DNA from: Vagococcus silagei
GTDB taxonomy: Bacteria > Bacillota > Bacilli > Lactobacillales > Vagococcaceae
NCBI RefSeq assembly: GCF_004795745.1
Contig: NZ_SDGV01000014.1
Coordinates: forward strand, 83,755-140,499
Direction of reading: 5' to 3'
Length of the DNA stretch: 56,745 bases
Shown: in pieces, positions 27,351 to 36,960 of the stretch
Position numbering within the stretch: the stretch's first letter is position 1
Layout: each line of letters opens with the position of its first letter
Program-made: the position numbers and the translations under genes
Notes under the pieces: generated by a model
Databases searched by the model: none
The model's input: the letters and a program-made list of their open reading frames with translations, nothing else
What the model was told of the DNA's origin: nothing

Positions 27351-28277
27351 TTATCGTTTCAAGTTAATCAATTCTTGTAACATCTCGTCGGATGTACTAA
27401 TACTTCTTGAGTTCGCTTGATAAGCACGACTCGCGATGATCATTTCAGTAAACTCATTTGCTAAGTCCACGTTTGAACCTTCTAAAGCTCCTTGAACCAT
27501 TTTTCCTGAACCGTTTGAACCAGGTGCACCTACAGTTGGTTCTCCAGAGTTACCTGAAACCACATAGTTATTGCCTCCTGTTTTTTCTAATCCATCCGGG
27601 TTAGCAAATGTTGCTGTTTGAATTTGTCCTAAGACATAAGTATTGTCATCACTATACTTACCTGTAATCAATCCTGTAGAATCGATTGAGTAACTTACTA
27701 AATTAACAGTATCTCCTGTTTCACCTTTTAACTCAGTTGGGATTTTAACTGTTTTCAAATCATCTGTTGGTTGTAACTGATCATTTGTAAAATCTTTATC
27801 ATATTTAATTAATTTTTGACCATCTACTTGGCCATTTTCATCTAAAAATGATACCCCACGTGACATCACTTTGAATCCACTTGAAGAAACAAGGTTTCCT
27901 TCATTATCTAAAGTAAACGCACCATCTCTAGAATAGAATTTCGTATCGCCATTGCCAGAATCTAGAATAAAATAGCCTCCAGCATCTAAAGCAAAGTCTA
28001 ATGGTCGTCCTGTTGGTTGCGGTGCACCTACACCTGTCATTGTATCGATAGCACCAACTTTTACTCCTAAACCTACTTGTCTAGCATTCGTTCCACCCAA
28101 CCCAAAATCATTTGGGCCTTGCGCGTTTGCTTCTGTTTGACTCATGATATCTTGGAAACGAACACGTCCCGCTTTAAATCCAGTCGTATTTACGTTGGCA
28201 ATATTATTTGAGACAACGTCCATCTTAGTTTGTAAACTTTTCATTCCGCTAACTCCAGAATATAATGATTTAAGCAT
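27351..28277 (-). CDS. flgE: Flagellar hook protein FlgE
   Basis: A 308-residue hook subunit. The N-terminal rod/hook motif (LYSGVSGMKSLQTKMDVVSN, then NIANVNTTGFKAGRV) and C-terminal motif (GALEGSNVDLANEFTEMIIA) frame a middle domain with AGGYFILDSGNGDTKFYSRDG. It is shorter than enteric FlgE (about 400 residues) and longer than Bacillus FlgE (264). It lies downstream of the hook cap gene flgD. Confidence 0.94.
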   Translation of the reverse strand: MLKSLYSGVSGMKSLQTKMDVVSNNIANVNTTGFKAGRVRFQDIMSQTEANAQGPNDFGLGGTNARQVGLGVKVGAIDTMTGVGAPQPTGRPLDFALDAGGYFILDSGNGDTKFYSRDGAFTLDNEGNLVSSSGFKVMSRGVSFLDENGQVDGQKLIKYDKDFTNDQLQPTDDLKTVKIPTELKGETGDTVNLVSYSIDSTGLITGKYSDDNTYVLGQIQTATFANPDGLEKTGGNNYVVSGNSGEPTVGAPGSNGSGKMVQGALEGSNVDLANEFTEMIIASRAYQANSRSISTSDEMLQELINLKR

Positions 28278-28304
28278 TTTAAAATTCCCCCTAATAAGTT
28301 GTTA

Positions 28305-28748
28305 TTATTTTCCTAATTCAACAATTTGTCCCATCATGTAATCTTTTCCAGATACTTTTATCGTTGGGATCCCGCCGATAAATTTAACACGTTCAACTTT
28401 TCCAGTGATTGTTTCACCGGCTTCATTTACAAGTGTGACTTCTTTATCAATCATACTCATTGCCTGTTGTTGCTGCGTCATAAACATCGTATTTTCTAAA
28501 TTTGTACTTAGCTGCTCAATTTGTTCCAGTGTTGTAAATTGAACTAACTGAGAAATATAGTCCGTTCCTTGTCCACCACTTTCGCCACCCATTGACGGAT
28601 TACTCATCGTTGCGGCAAGAATTTTTAGAAAATCATTCATGTCAATTCCACTATTTCTCTTGATAGCAGAATCTTGACTACCATATGCTGCGGCGGCATT
28701 GGCAGATCTACCAACACCATAATTTGTTGGTCCTGATACATTTGGCAT
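28305..28748 (-). CDS. flgD: Hook assembly scaffold FlgD
   Basis: A 147-residue hook cap protein. MNDFLKILAATMSNPSMGG and DYISQLVQFTTLEQIEQLS are the conserved N-terminal FlgD region. The C-terminal part (MIDKEVTLVNEAGETITGKV) is the short form found in Gram-positives. It lies between fliK and flgE, with AAGGAG before ATG. Confidence 0.93.
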   Translation of the reverse strand: MPNVSGPTNYGVGRSANAAAAYGSQDSAIKRNSGIDMNDFLKILAATMSNPSMGGESGGQGTDYISQLVQFTTLEQIEQLSTNLENTMFMTQQQQAMSMIDKEVTLVNEAGETITGKVERVKFIGGIPTIKVSGKDYMMGQIVELGK

Positions 28749-28766
28749 TTTTCTTTCTCCTTTTTC

Positions 28767-30041
28767 CTAAACCGTGATATCGACGCGACTTGCTAAGACG
28801 TCAGATTTTTTTTCATCAATCTCTTGCTCAACTTGATATTGACGTTGAGAAGATTCTTTTCTAAGTGATTTAAACTGTTGAAAAGTTTGATGTTGTTCTT
28901 GAGAAAACTGACCGCTAAAATTAAAATCGCTTGTTGCTACTTGAGGTGTGACAACCTCAACTTTATTTAAAGAAATTTGTTGTTTGCCTAGATTTTGTTC
29001 AAATAAAGGTAAACTTTTTTCAACTAATTCTTTTACTTGTTCGCTACCAACGATAAATTTTGCTTGAACAGCATTTTCTTGTTTATGTAAAACAACTTCT
29101 ATTTTTCCTAAACTTTCAGGTTTTAACGTTAATCTCGTTGTTAACGTTTCACCATCCTTGATGTGACTTAAAACTTCAGTCACTTCACGACTAATTTTAG
29201 GTACGTTTTCTTTTTGGAAAACTTGTTGGGTTAAACGTTGACTGGTCATCGAAGCTTCTTTTGACATAACACTTGATACTGCTTGTGATTCACTTGAAAA
29301 TCCAGTATTTATTGCTTTTTCAAGCGGAACAATCACCGGCTCAATTAACATCTCTTGCTTATTTTTTAATTCTAATGTAGTTAACATTGATTCAAGACTA
29401 ACTGGCATTGTTGTCTCAATTTGTTTTGATTCCACTTGCAAGACATCTGCCTCAAGATCTAAAAATTCACTTGGAATTAACATCAATTGATGATCTTTTT
29501 GATGATGTGTTGGCATATCAAGTAAAATTACTTTTTGGTCTTTGCCTAGAACTTGCCCACTCTTAAGCGTGATGGGTTCAGTTAAAACACGTTCTTCCCA
29601 CTCTAAATTCGGAAATTCAGATATTAAAGTTGCTTCATTTTCAACATTTAGATTAAATCCCTCCTGATTTACTGAAGGAATTGCTGTTTCTGATTGCGGT
29701 TCAATCCACAAATTAATTTGTGTGCCATCTTTCAAAATACCATTAAAGTTTTGAAAAACTTTCGTTAAATCCATATCAGGTTTCGAATGAACTTGATTTG
29801 GAATTTCTGTAATAGCATCTAACAGTTCTGTTTTGTTAACGGAACTTTCCACTAATTGTTCTGGGATAATTTCAGTATTTTCTACACCCGCATCTTGAGG
29901 TGCGATTGAATATTCTGAACCTGTCAATATCACTTGTTGATTGAGCAATGCTTTGAACAGTGACACATCAACTGGGACCGACTGTTTATTGCCACTTTCA
30001 GATTGTTGTAGGTTAAGTTCCTGCGTAGGATTAATATCCAA
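28767..30041 (-). CDS. fliK: Hook-length control protein FliK
   Basis: A 424-residue protein. The first 290 residues are low in conservation, glutamine- and glutamate-rich, as expected for a ruler. The C-terminal hook-length domain is clear (LTLKPESLGKIEVVLHKQ, then LPLFEQNLGKQQISLNKVEV). It measures hook length and triggers the FlhB switch. The start is TTG with AAAGGGGG upstream. Confidence 0.9.
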   Translation of the reverse strand: MDINPTQELNLQQSESGNKQSVPVDVSLFKALLNQQVILTGSEYSIAPQDAGVENTEIIPEQLVESSVNKTELLDAITEIPNQVHSKPDMDLTKVFQNFNGILKDGTQINLWIEPQSETAIPSVNQEGFNLNVENEATLISEFPNLEWEERVLTEPITLKSGQVLGKDQKVILLDMPTHHQKDHQLMLIPSEFLDLEADVLQVESKQIETTMPVSLESMLTTLELKNKQEMLIEPVIVPLEKAINTGFSSESQAVSSVMSKEASMTSQRLTQQVFQKENVPKISREVTEVLSHIKDGETLTTRLTLKPESLGKIEVVLHKQENAVQAKFIVGSEQVKELVEKSLPLFEQNLGKQQISLNKVEVVTPQVATSDFNFSGQFSQEQHQTFQQFKSLRKESSQRQYQVEQEIDEKKSDVLASRVDITV

Positions 30042-30058
30042 TTACAGTCAACCCCCTT

Positions 30059-30493
30059 TTATATTGTTTTTGATTTAAATCTTAGAATACCCATTTCATC
30101 AAGCTCTTTTTGTTCTTCTTTACGTTCTTCTTCTTTAAAAGATTCATATTTCTTTTCTTTTAAACGCTCCATCATTTTGCGTTTTTTTTGTTTCTCGACA
30201 AAAACTGACAATTCAAAATGAGTATTTCTCTCGGCTAACGCAACTTCTGATTCTTGAAATTTTATTTGTTCATCTAAATAGTTTTTATATAAATACTGTT
30301 GACGTAATTCATTAACTGTTCCGAATGAATGCGTTGTTTCTTTTAAGTCCTGACTTGCTTTGACCATTTTTTCTAATTTTTCTTCTTCATGAAGCTGAAG
30401 TAATTTTTTTTCTAAATAGTCCTTTTTAGCATCATCTTCTTGTGATTGGCGCAAGTTTAGAACTTTTTCCATTGAAAATTTATATTGTTTCAT
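30059..30493 (-). CDS. fliJ: Flagellar export protein FliJ
   Basis: A 144-residue protein predicted to be one long coiled coil, rich in lysine, glutamate and glutamine (FSMEKVLNLRQSQEDDAKKD at the start). FliJ fits into the FliI ring as a stalk. It follows fliI by 14 bases. Sequence similarity in this family is weak, so size, coiled coil and position carry the call. Confidence 0.88.
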   Translation of the reverse strand: MKQYKFSMEKVLNLRQSQEDDAKKDYLEKKLLQLHEEEKLEKMVKASQDLKETTHSFGTVNELRQQYLYKNYLDEQIKFQESEVALAERNTHFELSVFVEKQKKRKMMERLKEKKYESFKEEERKEEQKELDEMGILRFKSKTI

Positions 30494-30507
30494 TGACTAC
30501 TCCTTAT

Positions 30508-31839
30508 TTACACAGACCAGTTTCGATTATCTTGAAATATTTTATTTAGACGGACGACTGTTTCATCATATCTTGTAGGTTCATCTGTTGGCTGTTTTAA
30601 AAAAGATTTAATACTATCATTTAACTCAATCGCCTGATCAATTTTCAAATTTGTACCCTTTTGATAGGCACCAATATCAATTAAATCTTTCGATTCCGCA
30701 TAAGTAGCTAAAGACTCTTTTAAACGCCCAGCCAAGGCATTACTTTCTTTAGAAACGATACTCTTCATCAATCGACTCAAACTTTGTTGAATATCGATTG
30801 CCGGATAATGATTTTCAGATGCGATTTTTCTAGATAAAACAATGTGTCCGTCTAGAATCCCCCGAACCGCATCTGCAATCGGTTCGTTCATGTCATCCCC
30901 TTCGACAAGAACTGTATAGAAGGCAGTAATTGAACCAATTTCGTTCATACCACTGCGTTCTAATAATTTCGGCAGTTGCGTAAATACTGACGGCGTATAT
31001 CCTTTTGAAGTTGGTGGCTCCCCAGTTGCCAAACCAATTTCACGCTGAGCCATTGCGAAACGTGTGACCGAATCCATCATTAAGACTACTTTTTTCCCCT
31101 GGTCTCTAAAGTACTCCGCAATGGCAGTTGCAACATATGCACCTTTCAATCTGACTAGCGGCGGTTGATCTGAGGTTGCACAAACAACCACAGATTTACG
31201 ATAGCCTTCTTCACCTAAATCATTTTGAATAAATTCCGTTACCTCTCGACCACGCTCACCTATTAAACCAATCACGATAATATCAGCTTCACAGTATCGT
31301 GCAATCATGCCTAGGAGTGTACTCTTACCAACACCACTACCGGCAAAAATCCCCATTCTTTGCCCTTCTCCGACGGTTAAAATCCCGTCAATCGCTCTCA
31401 CACCCGTACTCATAATATTTTCGATTTTTCTTCTCGTAAACGGATTAGGAGATTCACGATTGACATCAAACGATTCGCCTTCTTCAAATGGTTTTGTTGT
31501 AAGTGGTCTCCCCAGACCATCAAGAGTACATCCCAGCATTTTTTCACTAATATTTAACTGTAAACTTTTACCTGTTGGCTTAACTAAACAACCTGGACCA
31601 ATGCCGTCAATTTCATCAAGTGGCATTAACAAAACGGTTTTATCGACAAATCCCACCACTTCAGCCAAAACAATTTTTTTAGTTTTAGTAATTGTGACTT
31701 CACAAACTTCACCAATAAAAACGTCCAGTCCTTCCACCTTGATAATGAGTCCTACCACTTGCGAAACTTTTCCAGATTTTAAATAATATTTATTTTTATT
31801 TAAAATTTTTCGGTAGTGTTCAAAATCCATATTAAACAT
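30508..31839 (-). CDS. fliI: Flagellar export ATPase FliI
   Basis: A 443-residue F1-beta-like ATPase. Walker A is GSGVGKSTLLG (about residue 165), Walker B is VVLMMDSVTRFAMAQREIG, and GEPPTSKGYTPSVFTQLPKL is a FliI signature. It energises export with FliH and FliJ. I chose ATG 31839, 9 bases after TGAGG and overlapping the fliH end; an ATG five codons earlier lies further inside fliH. Confidence 0.96.
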   Translation of the reverse strand: MFNMDFEHYRKILNKNKYYLKSGKVSQVVGLIIKVEGLDVFIGEVCEVTITKTKKIVLAEVVGFVDKTVLLMPLDEIDGIGPGCLVKPTGKSLQLNISEKMLGCTLDGLGRPLTTKPFEEGESFDVNRESPNPFTRRKIENIMSTGVRAIDGILTVGEGQRMGIFAGSGVGKSTLLGMIARYCEADIIVIGLIGERGREVTEFIQNDLGEEGYRKSVVVCATSDQPPLVRLKGAYVATAIAEYFRDQGKKVVLMMDSVTRFAMAQREIGLATGEPPTSKGYTPSVFTQLPKLLERSGMNEIGSITAFYTVLVEGDDMNEPIADAVRGILDGHIVLSRKIASENHYPAIDIQQSLSRLMKSIVSKESNALAGRLKESLATYAESKDLIDIGAYQKGTNLKIDQAIELNDSIKSFLKQPTDEPTRYDETVVRLNKIFQDNRNWSV

Positions 31840-32728
31840 TTTCAAGTGCCTCATTTACCAATGTATTTTTCATGCGTTCTAATTGATCTTTGATTGATAA
31901 ATCAACAATTTCTGAGGTCGTTTCAATTTGACACGCGTCATCTGCAAGTAATTCATCAACAATAATCGATAGTTTTAATTGCGGATTTTCTTCCTTAAAA
32001 GCTAAAACATCATGCTTAATCTTTTCAGAATTCTTTTTATTCACAAAAACCATTACATATGAATCCTGCTGTTTTAAGGTGAATAAATACGGTTTTAAGA
32101 TTAGGAATAAGGAAGTGTCATCTTGAGAAATTTCTGTTTCAAGAATGGTTTGAGCCATTGTAACGGCTAAATCAATCCATTCCTGTTTTTTTTCAATCGC
32201 GTATTCTTGCGATTTTCTAACGACATCTTGCATCGTCTCAATTGACTTAGCTCGAACTTCATCCATTTCTTGAAGGACAATTGCCTTACCATATTCATAA
32301 CCTTTTTGATAGCCAGCTTGTTGTCCCTGTTCAAAGCCTTCTTGTTCTGCATCTTTTTTAAGAATTTCAATTTCTAACTCAGTTTCCTGAATCATTTTCA
32401 TTTTTAACTCTTGTAATTCCTGATTAAATATTTCTTTCTCTTGTTCCAAAGCAACTTGATGTGCTGCTTTTTTTTCTGACAATTCTATATCAAGTTGTTT
32501 TAATTGGGTTTCTTTTTCTTCAGCTATAAATGCTTTCATTTTTTCAACATCGTTAAAGAAAGCACTCTCACGCTTTTTTAATTCCACAACCGACACTTCT
32601 TCAGAATTTCCAGCTAACGTATTTAGGGTTGAATCTGCTTTAATTGCAGCTTGTAAAACTTCAATTTTTTTATTTTTATCTGTCTCATTCACTTGATTTG
32701 ATTTAACAACTTTATGAGATAACAGCAT
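31832..32728 (-). CDS. fliH: Flagellar assembly protein FliH
   Basis: A 298-residue protein. A long glutamate/lysine-rich coiled coil (about 60-140) includes a G-x-x-x-G repeat region (EGFEQGQQAGYQKGYEYGK), which is characteristic of FliH. The C-terminal half resembles the F1-delta-like FliI-binding domain. It regulates and docks FliI. It overlaps fliG by 17 bases and fliI by 8 bases. Confidence 0.92.
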   Translation of the reverse strand: MLLSHKVVKSNQVNETDKNKKIEVLQAAIKADSTLNTLAGNSEEVSVVELKKRESAFFNDVEKMKAFIAEEKETQLKQLDIELSEKKAAHQVALEQEKEIFNQELQELKMKMIQETELEIEILKKDAEQEGFEQGQQAGYQKGYEYGKAIVLQEMDEVRAKSIETMQDVVRKSQEYAIEKKQEWIDLAVTMAQTILETEISQDDTSLFLILKPYLFTLKQQDSYVMVFVNKKNSEKIKHDVLAFKEENPQLKLSIIVDELLADDACQIETTSEIVDLSIKDQLERMKNTLVNEALENV

Positions 32729-33716
32729 CTTGATCCCCTCGTCCTATGTAAATTTCACCCTGCTCATCCAAACGTCTGATAACAGCCACAATATTTTGTT
32801 GTGCCTCTTCAACAGCAGATAAACGTGCTGGTCCTAAGAACTGTAAATCTTCTTTCAGCATCTCAACAGAACGTGAACTTTGGTTACTATAGATAAATTC
32901 TTTAATTGACTCACTTGCACCTTTAAGCGCAAGCACCAAAACATCGTGATTGACGTCGCGTAAAACTTTTTGTACGTCTGATCGTTCCAGTCCCACAATA
33001 TCTTCGAAGGTGAATAGGTTCGCTTTGATTTCTTCTGATAATTCGGGTTGAGTTTTTTCTAAATCATCAATAATATTTTTCTCAGTACTACGACCCACAG
33101 AGTTAAGAATTTCTACTAGCGTGTTCACACCACCAACATTTTCAGTGCGATTTTCAACTACATTTGAGAATTTGTTCTCGATAACTTTTTCAATTTTTTC
33201 AATCACGATTGGCAACGTATTTGAAATCGTACCAATTCGCTCTGCAACTTCTGCTTGGCGATGATCTGGAAATTGAGATAAAATTTGTGCTGCTTTATCC
33301 GGCTGCATGTAACAAAGAATTAGCGCTACAGTCTGCGGATGTTCTCCTTGAAGTAAATTTGCTAATTGTTGTGTATCGGCTTTTCTTGCAATATCAAACG
33401 GTCTTTCCCTTAATTGAATTTGATTTAATACACCAATAACTTCTTTTGCTTTTTGCGAACCCAATGCTCGATTGAGTAAGTCAACAGCATAGTCTAATCC
33501 ACCATCAATTACATATTCTCTAGCTTTGGAGGTGTTCACAAATTCAGAAATGACATTTTCTCGTTCCTCAGCACTCACATAATCGATGTTAGCAATTTCA
33601 TAACTTACTTTTTGAATTACTGATTCCGGCAATAATTTCATAACTTTTGCAGCCGATTCTTTTCCCAATGAAATCAGTAATAGGGCTGCTTTTCTTGTTC
33701 CATCTTCCATGTCCAC
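32712..33716 (-). CDS. fliG: Flagellar motor switch protein FliG
   Basis: A 334-residue rotor protein with three domains. The N-terminal part (KAALLLISLGKESAAKVMK) binds FliF; the middle has the EHPQTVALILCYMQPDKAA motif; the C-terminal torque domain has LVLALKGASESIKEFIYSNQS with charged residues that face MotA. The start is GTG after GGAGAT; ATG two codons later is possible. It overlaps fliH. Confidence 0.95.
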   Translation of the reverse strand: MDMEDGTRKAALLLISLGKESAAKVMKLLPESVIQKVSYEIANIDYVSAEERENVISEFVNTSKAREYVIDGGLDYAVDLLNRALGSQKAKEVIGVLNQIQLRERPFDIARKADTQQLANLLQGEHPQTVALILCYMQPDKAAQILSQFPDHRQAEVAERIGTISNTLPIVIEKIEKVIENKFSNVVENRTENVGGVNTLVEILNSVGRSTEKNIIDDLEKTQPELSEEIKANLFTFEDIVGLERSDVQKVLRDVNHDVLVLALKGASESIKEFIYSNQSSRSVEMLKEDLQFLGPARLSAVEEAQQNIVAVIRRLDEQGEIYIGRGDQDAVIS

Positions 33717-33728
33717 TACATCAATCTC

Positions 33729-35381
33729 CTATTTTTCTTTCATCCATAATCTAATTAACTCAGCTGCAACTTCTGGATTATCTTTTGCATATTTTTTAGC
33801 AGTTGCCATTTCTTCGAGTCGATCATTAATTTTTTGTTCTTCTTCGTTTGCCTTATTTTCTCGCTCGATTCTTGCACGCTCTAATTTCCTTTGCGCTTCA
33901 AGATCTTCTTCAGGCTCTTCGATAGGTTCAGGTTGTACTGGTTCAACTGCAACAGGTTCTGTTGGCATGAAGACTGGTACTTCTTGAGTTACATCGATTT
34001 CTTCTTCTAATTCAAGATCTAATTCATCCTCAGATGACTGCTTATTCTTTCTTCTTAATAGTACGATTAGGATGACTAATGTAATAATGGCTAGTATTCC
34101 AACAAGGAACCATGCACCTTTTTCTTGCAACACTTTCATCATTCCAGTCTCTTTTTCTTTAACAACTTCCTCTTCCTCAGCACTTGAAAAGTTCATTCCT
34201 TGAATGCTTACTGTGTCACCACGTTTCGCATCAAAACCAACAGCACCTCGAACAACTTGTTCAAGACGATCTTTTTCGGCATTTGAAAGATTTTGATTGA
34301 TTAAGACTGAAGCTGATACTTTTTTGACAACTCCTGGTGCGCTTAAAACTTTAGTTGTTTCCGTATCGACTTCGTTATTCGTATTTTTTTGATAATTTTT
34401 ACTACCATTATTATTGTTATTCCCAATAACATTAGCGACATTATCGTTAATATTGCCACCTTGAACTTGTTGTTGATTCAAACGGTCTCCTGAAGCGTTA
34501 ACACTTTCACTTCTGACTTTTGTATCGCCATAAGTGACGGTCGTTCGCTCAATTGAATCAAAATCTAAATCAGCATTTACAGAAAGACGGACTTTATTTT
34601 TATCAAACAGAGCGCCTAATAGATCTTCTGTTTTACGTTCTAATTGCGTTTCATAATCACGTTTTATCTCTGTATACTTGCTAATCATTGATGTCGCGTT
34701 TGGTGTCCCTTCTTCTAAAATATCTGAAAGAACGTTTCCCTTCGCGTCAACAATTTTGACATTTTTAAGAGGTAAGTTTTCTATTGCACCGGATGTTAAT
34801 GAAGCAATTCCTTTAATCGAGTTCTCGTCAATTGAGCCGTTAACCAAATTCAATACAATCGAAGCACTCGCATCTTTATTTTTTTCTTCAAAAATGCTGC
34901 GATCGGGTAAAACAAGCATTACTTTTGCTTTTTCAACTGAATCTAAAGTTTCAATCGAACGCTCAATTTCTCCTGTTACTGCACGTTGATACATAATTTT
35001 GCGATCTTCATCCGTTGTCATCATTCCTGTCGAATCAAATATTTCAAAACCTGTTGATTTTTTAGGTAATTTATTTTCAACTGCTAAATCAATACGAAAC
35101 TTATCAATTGCTTTTTCATCAATCAATAATTTAGTTCCTTTATTCTCAATCTTATATTTGATTCCTTTTGACTCAAGATCTTCTACAATTGCCCCCGATT
35201 CAGCTTCAGATAACCCTTGAAATAGAGTTGTATAATTTACTTTTTGCGTTAAGTAAAATGACAAGCCTACTATTACAAAGAAGCTGATGCAAGCAGAAAT
35301 TATCGCTACTTTCTTTAATGGAGCTAATTCTGTCCAAAAATTCTTGAACCGCTCCGTCAGTTCTTGAAACTTTTCTTTCAT
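33729..35381 (-). CDS. fliF: MS-ring protein FliF
   Basis: A 550-residue ring protein. Two membrane helices bracket the periplasm-side part: one at about 25-45 (VAIISACISFFVIVGLSFYL) and one at about 415-435 (WFLVGILAIITLVILIVLL). Ring-building motifs between include YTTLFQGLSEAESGAIVEDL and YQRAVTGEIERSIETLDSV. The C-terminal FliG-binding tail ends with ELIRLWMKEK. It is the base for rotor and export gate assembly. Confidence 0.95.
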   Translation of the reverse strand: MKEKFQELTERFKNFWTELAPLKKVAIISACISFFVIVGLSFYLTQKVNYTTLFQGLSEAESGAIVEDLESKGIKYKIENKGTKLLIDEKAIDKFRIDLAVENKLPKKSTGFEIFDSTGMMTTDEDRKIMYQRAVTGEIERSIETLDSVEKAKVMLVLPDRSIFEEKNKDASASIVLNLVNGSIDENSIKGIASLTSGAIENLPLKNVKIVDAKGNVLSDILEEGTPNATSMISKYTEIKRDYETQLERKTEDLLGALFDKNKVRLSVNADLDFDSIERTTVTYGDTKVRSESVNASGDRLNQQQVQGGNINDNVANVIGNNNNNGSKNYQKNTNNEVDTETTKVLSAPGVVKKVSASVLINQNLSNAEKDRLEQVVRGAVGFDAKRGDTVSIQGMNFSSAEEEEVVKEKETGMMKVLQEKGAWFLVGILAIITLVILIVLLRRKNKQSSEDELDLELEEEIDVTQEVPVFMPTEPVAVEPVQPEPIEEPEEDLEAQRKLERARIERENKANEEEQKINDRLEEMATAKKYAKDNPEVAAELIRLWMKEK

Positions 35382-35408
35382 TTGCTTCTCGTTTCCCCTC
35401 TAACATCA

Positions 35409-35747
35409 TTAAAACTGCATATTTTTTAAGTCATTTACGGCTTCTACCATTTTATTTCTAATTTGAATTGCTGTTTGCAAACTCAATTGCGCTTCAGTCA
35501 TATCAATCATGACGTCGTGTAAATTCTCAGTTTTACCCGTAATTGAATCTGGAATATTTGTCTCAGTTTTATTAATCTTAGATTCCAAACCATTAAATGC
35601 TTGTTCAAAGAATTGATTAAAATCCTTTTCTTGTTGATAAACCTCAGCTGGATTAAGTTTTGGACTACCAATCTGAGAAGTCGAATTACCAAGTTCTTTT
35701 AAAGTAGCTTGGTAATCCATTAATGGAAGCTTTGATTCAATATTCAT
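35409..35747 (-). CDS. fliE: Hook-basal body protein FliE
   Basis: A 112-residue protein that joins the MS ring to the rod. The C-terminal motif is typical (LHDVMIDMTEAQLSLQTAIQ, then IRNKMVEAVNDLKNMQF). ATG 35747 lies 8 bases after GGAGAG; an in-frame GTG three codons earlier overlaps that site. It lies between flgC and fliF. Confidence 0.92.
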   Translation of the reverse strand: MNIESKLPLMDYQATLKELGNSTSQIGSPKLNPAEVYQQEKDFNQFFEQAFNGLESKINKTETNIPDSITGKTENLHDVMIDMTEAQLSLQTAIQIRNKMVEAVNDLKNMQF

Positions 35748-35764
35748 TCCTAACACTCTCCTTT

Positions 35765-36208
35765 TTAGTCTTTAGAAATTTCCAATGCTTTTCGCATCAT
35801 GTTTTTACTACTTTCAAATGCAGAAACGTTTGCTTCATAGGTACGTACCGTTTCCATCATCTGAACCATCTCGTCACTTATGTTTACATTTGGCAATGAA
35901 ACATAACCGTTTTCATCCGCATCTGGATGATCTGGTTGATAGACTTGATTGAATTCTTCCTGACTTTCTTCTAAACCAACGACACGAACACCCATACTTT
36001 TTGATTGAGGCTGAGCGGCTTGTGTCTGCCATTTCTGTTCTTGTTCTTTCAAACTTTCAGTAAAAAGAACTGTTTTCTTCCTATATGGTTCATTATTTTC
36101 TCCACGTGTTGTATTCACGTTCGCTATATTAGTAGAAATCGTATCGAGCTTAAATCGCTCCAATGCAAGTCCACTAGTATTGATGTTAAATGCATCAAAA
36201 ATCGCCAT
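35765..36208 (-). CDS. flgC: Proximal rod protein FlgC
   Basis: A 147-residue rod protein. The N-terminal ALERFKLDTISTNIANVNTT and C-terminal VNISDEMVQMMETVRTYEAN motifs are standard for FlgC. It follows flgB by 18 bases in the usual flgB-flgC-fliE order. Confidence 0.94.
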   Translation of the reverse strand: MAIFDAFNINTSGLALERFKLDTISTNIANVNTTRGENNEPYRKKTVLFTESLKEQEQKWQTQAAQPQSKSMGVRVVGLEESQEEFNQVYQPDHPDADENGYVSLPNVNISDEMVQMMETVRTYEANVSAFESSKNMMRKALEISKD

Positions 36209-36226
36209 TTTCTTTCTCCTCCACCT

Positions 36227-36604
36227 CTAACTATTAATTACAGTATTTAACATATTGTACTGCCCGTTGATTTGACGAACTAATGAATTATAGTAAAATT
36301 CGTTCGCTGCTTTTTCCGCCATCTCCATTTCGATGTCAACATTATTGCCATTTTCCTTCGTTGACGTATTCGTTCTTTTGAGGACTTCCGGACCTAAAGT
36401 TCCACGTGGATCAACATGACGTTGATTTGTTCGAGTGAGAGGTAAATTGACTTGATTATTTACAGCATCTTTCAATTTGTCCTCAAAAACGACTCGTTCG
36501 ACTTTAAAATTCGGGGTGTTAATATTAGCAAGATTATTTGAGATAGTCTGTTGTCTCAAGTTTGCCGCGTCCATTGCTTGACGTATCAAAATATTGTTAG
36601 TCAT
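36227..36604 (-). CDS. flgB: Proximal rod protein FlgB
   Basis: A 125-residue rod protein. AANLRQQTISNNLANINTPN near the start and NNVDIEMEMAEKAANEFYYN near the end are typical. It is the first gene of the long minus-strand flagellar series, which runs to fliY 31 kb away. A possible vegetative promoter lies about 140 bases upstream. Confidence 0.94.
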   Translation of the reverse strand: MTNNILIRQAMDAANLRQQTISNNLANINTPNFKVERVVFEDKLKDAVNNQVNLPLTRTNQRHVDPRGTLGPEVLKRTNTSTKENGNNVDIEMEMAEKAANEFYYNSLVRQINGQYNMLNTVINS

Positions 36605-36742
36605 TTCCGCATTCTCCTGATTTTTTGTTGTTATTTTACATATCGTTAAAAACGTTTTCTAAAAATATGTATTGAAACTTTCAGCAAACAACTCAATATT
36701 GTATACAAATTATCAATATTTTGTTATTTGCACTCTGTTCCC

Positions 36743-36771
36743 ATGGTAATATAGCACGAAAACTTTGTCAA
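36743..36771 (-). promoter_or_regulatory. Possible vegetative promoter of the flgB operon
   Basis: Minus-strand TTGACA (36766-36771), 17-base spacer, TACCAT (36743-36748). The -35 is perfect and the -10 matches four of six. The leader to flgB would be about 130 bases. The rest of the 356-base gap 36605-36960 is A/T-rich and holds the motA promoter but no gene. Confidence 0.45.
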
Positions 36772-36894
36772 AACCATTTTAACAAATTTCCATTTGTGTT
36801 AAAAAACCACCATTTAATTGTATACTTTTTAAACGTAATCAATTAACAGTCATTCTAATTTTGTATATTCACTTGATTTAATGTCTAAGAACCC

Positions 36895-36922
36895 TTAATA
36901 TTTAGGATGATATAACCGATAT
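36895..36922 (+). promoter_or_regulatory. Sigma-28-type promoter of motAB
   Basis: TTAA (36895-36898), 16-base spacer, ACCGATAT (36915-36922), 38 bases before the motA ATG. The -10 equals that of flgM; the spacer is one base longer than in the other three sites, so promoter strength may differ. Confidence 0.7.
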
Positions 36923-36960
36923 TTAAAGTGTTATAAAAAATTTAAGCTAGGAGAGGAATC

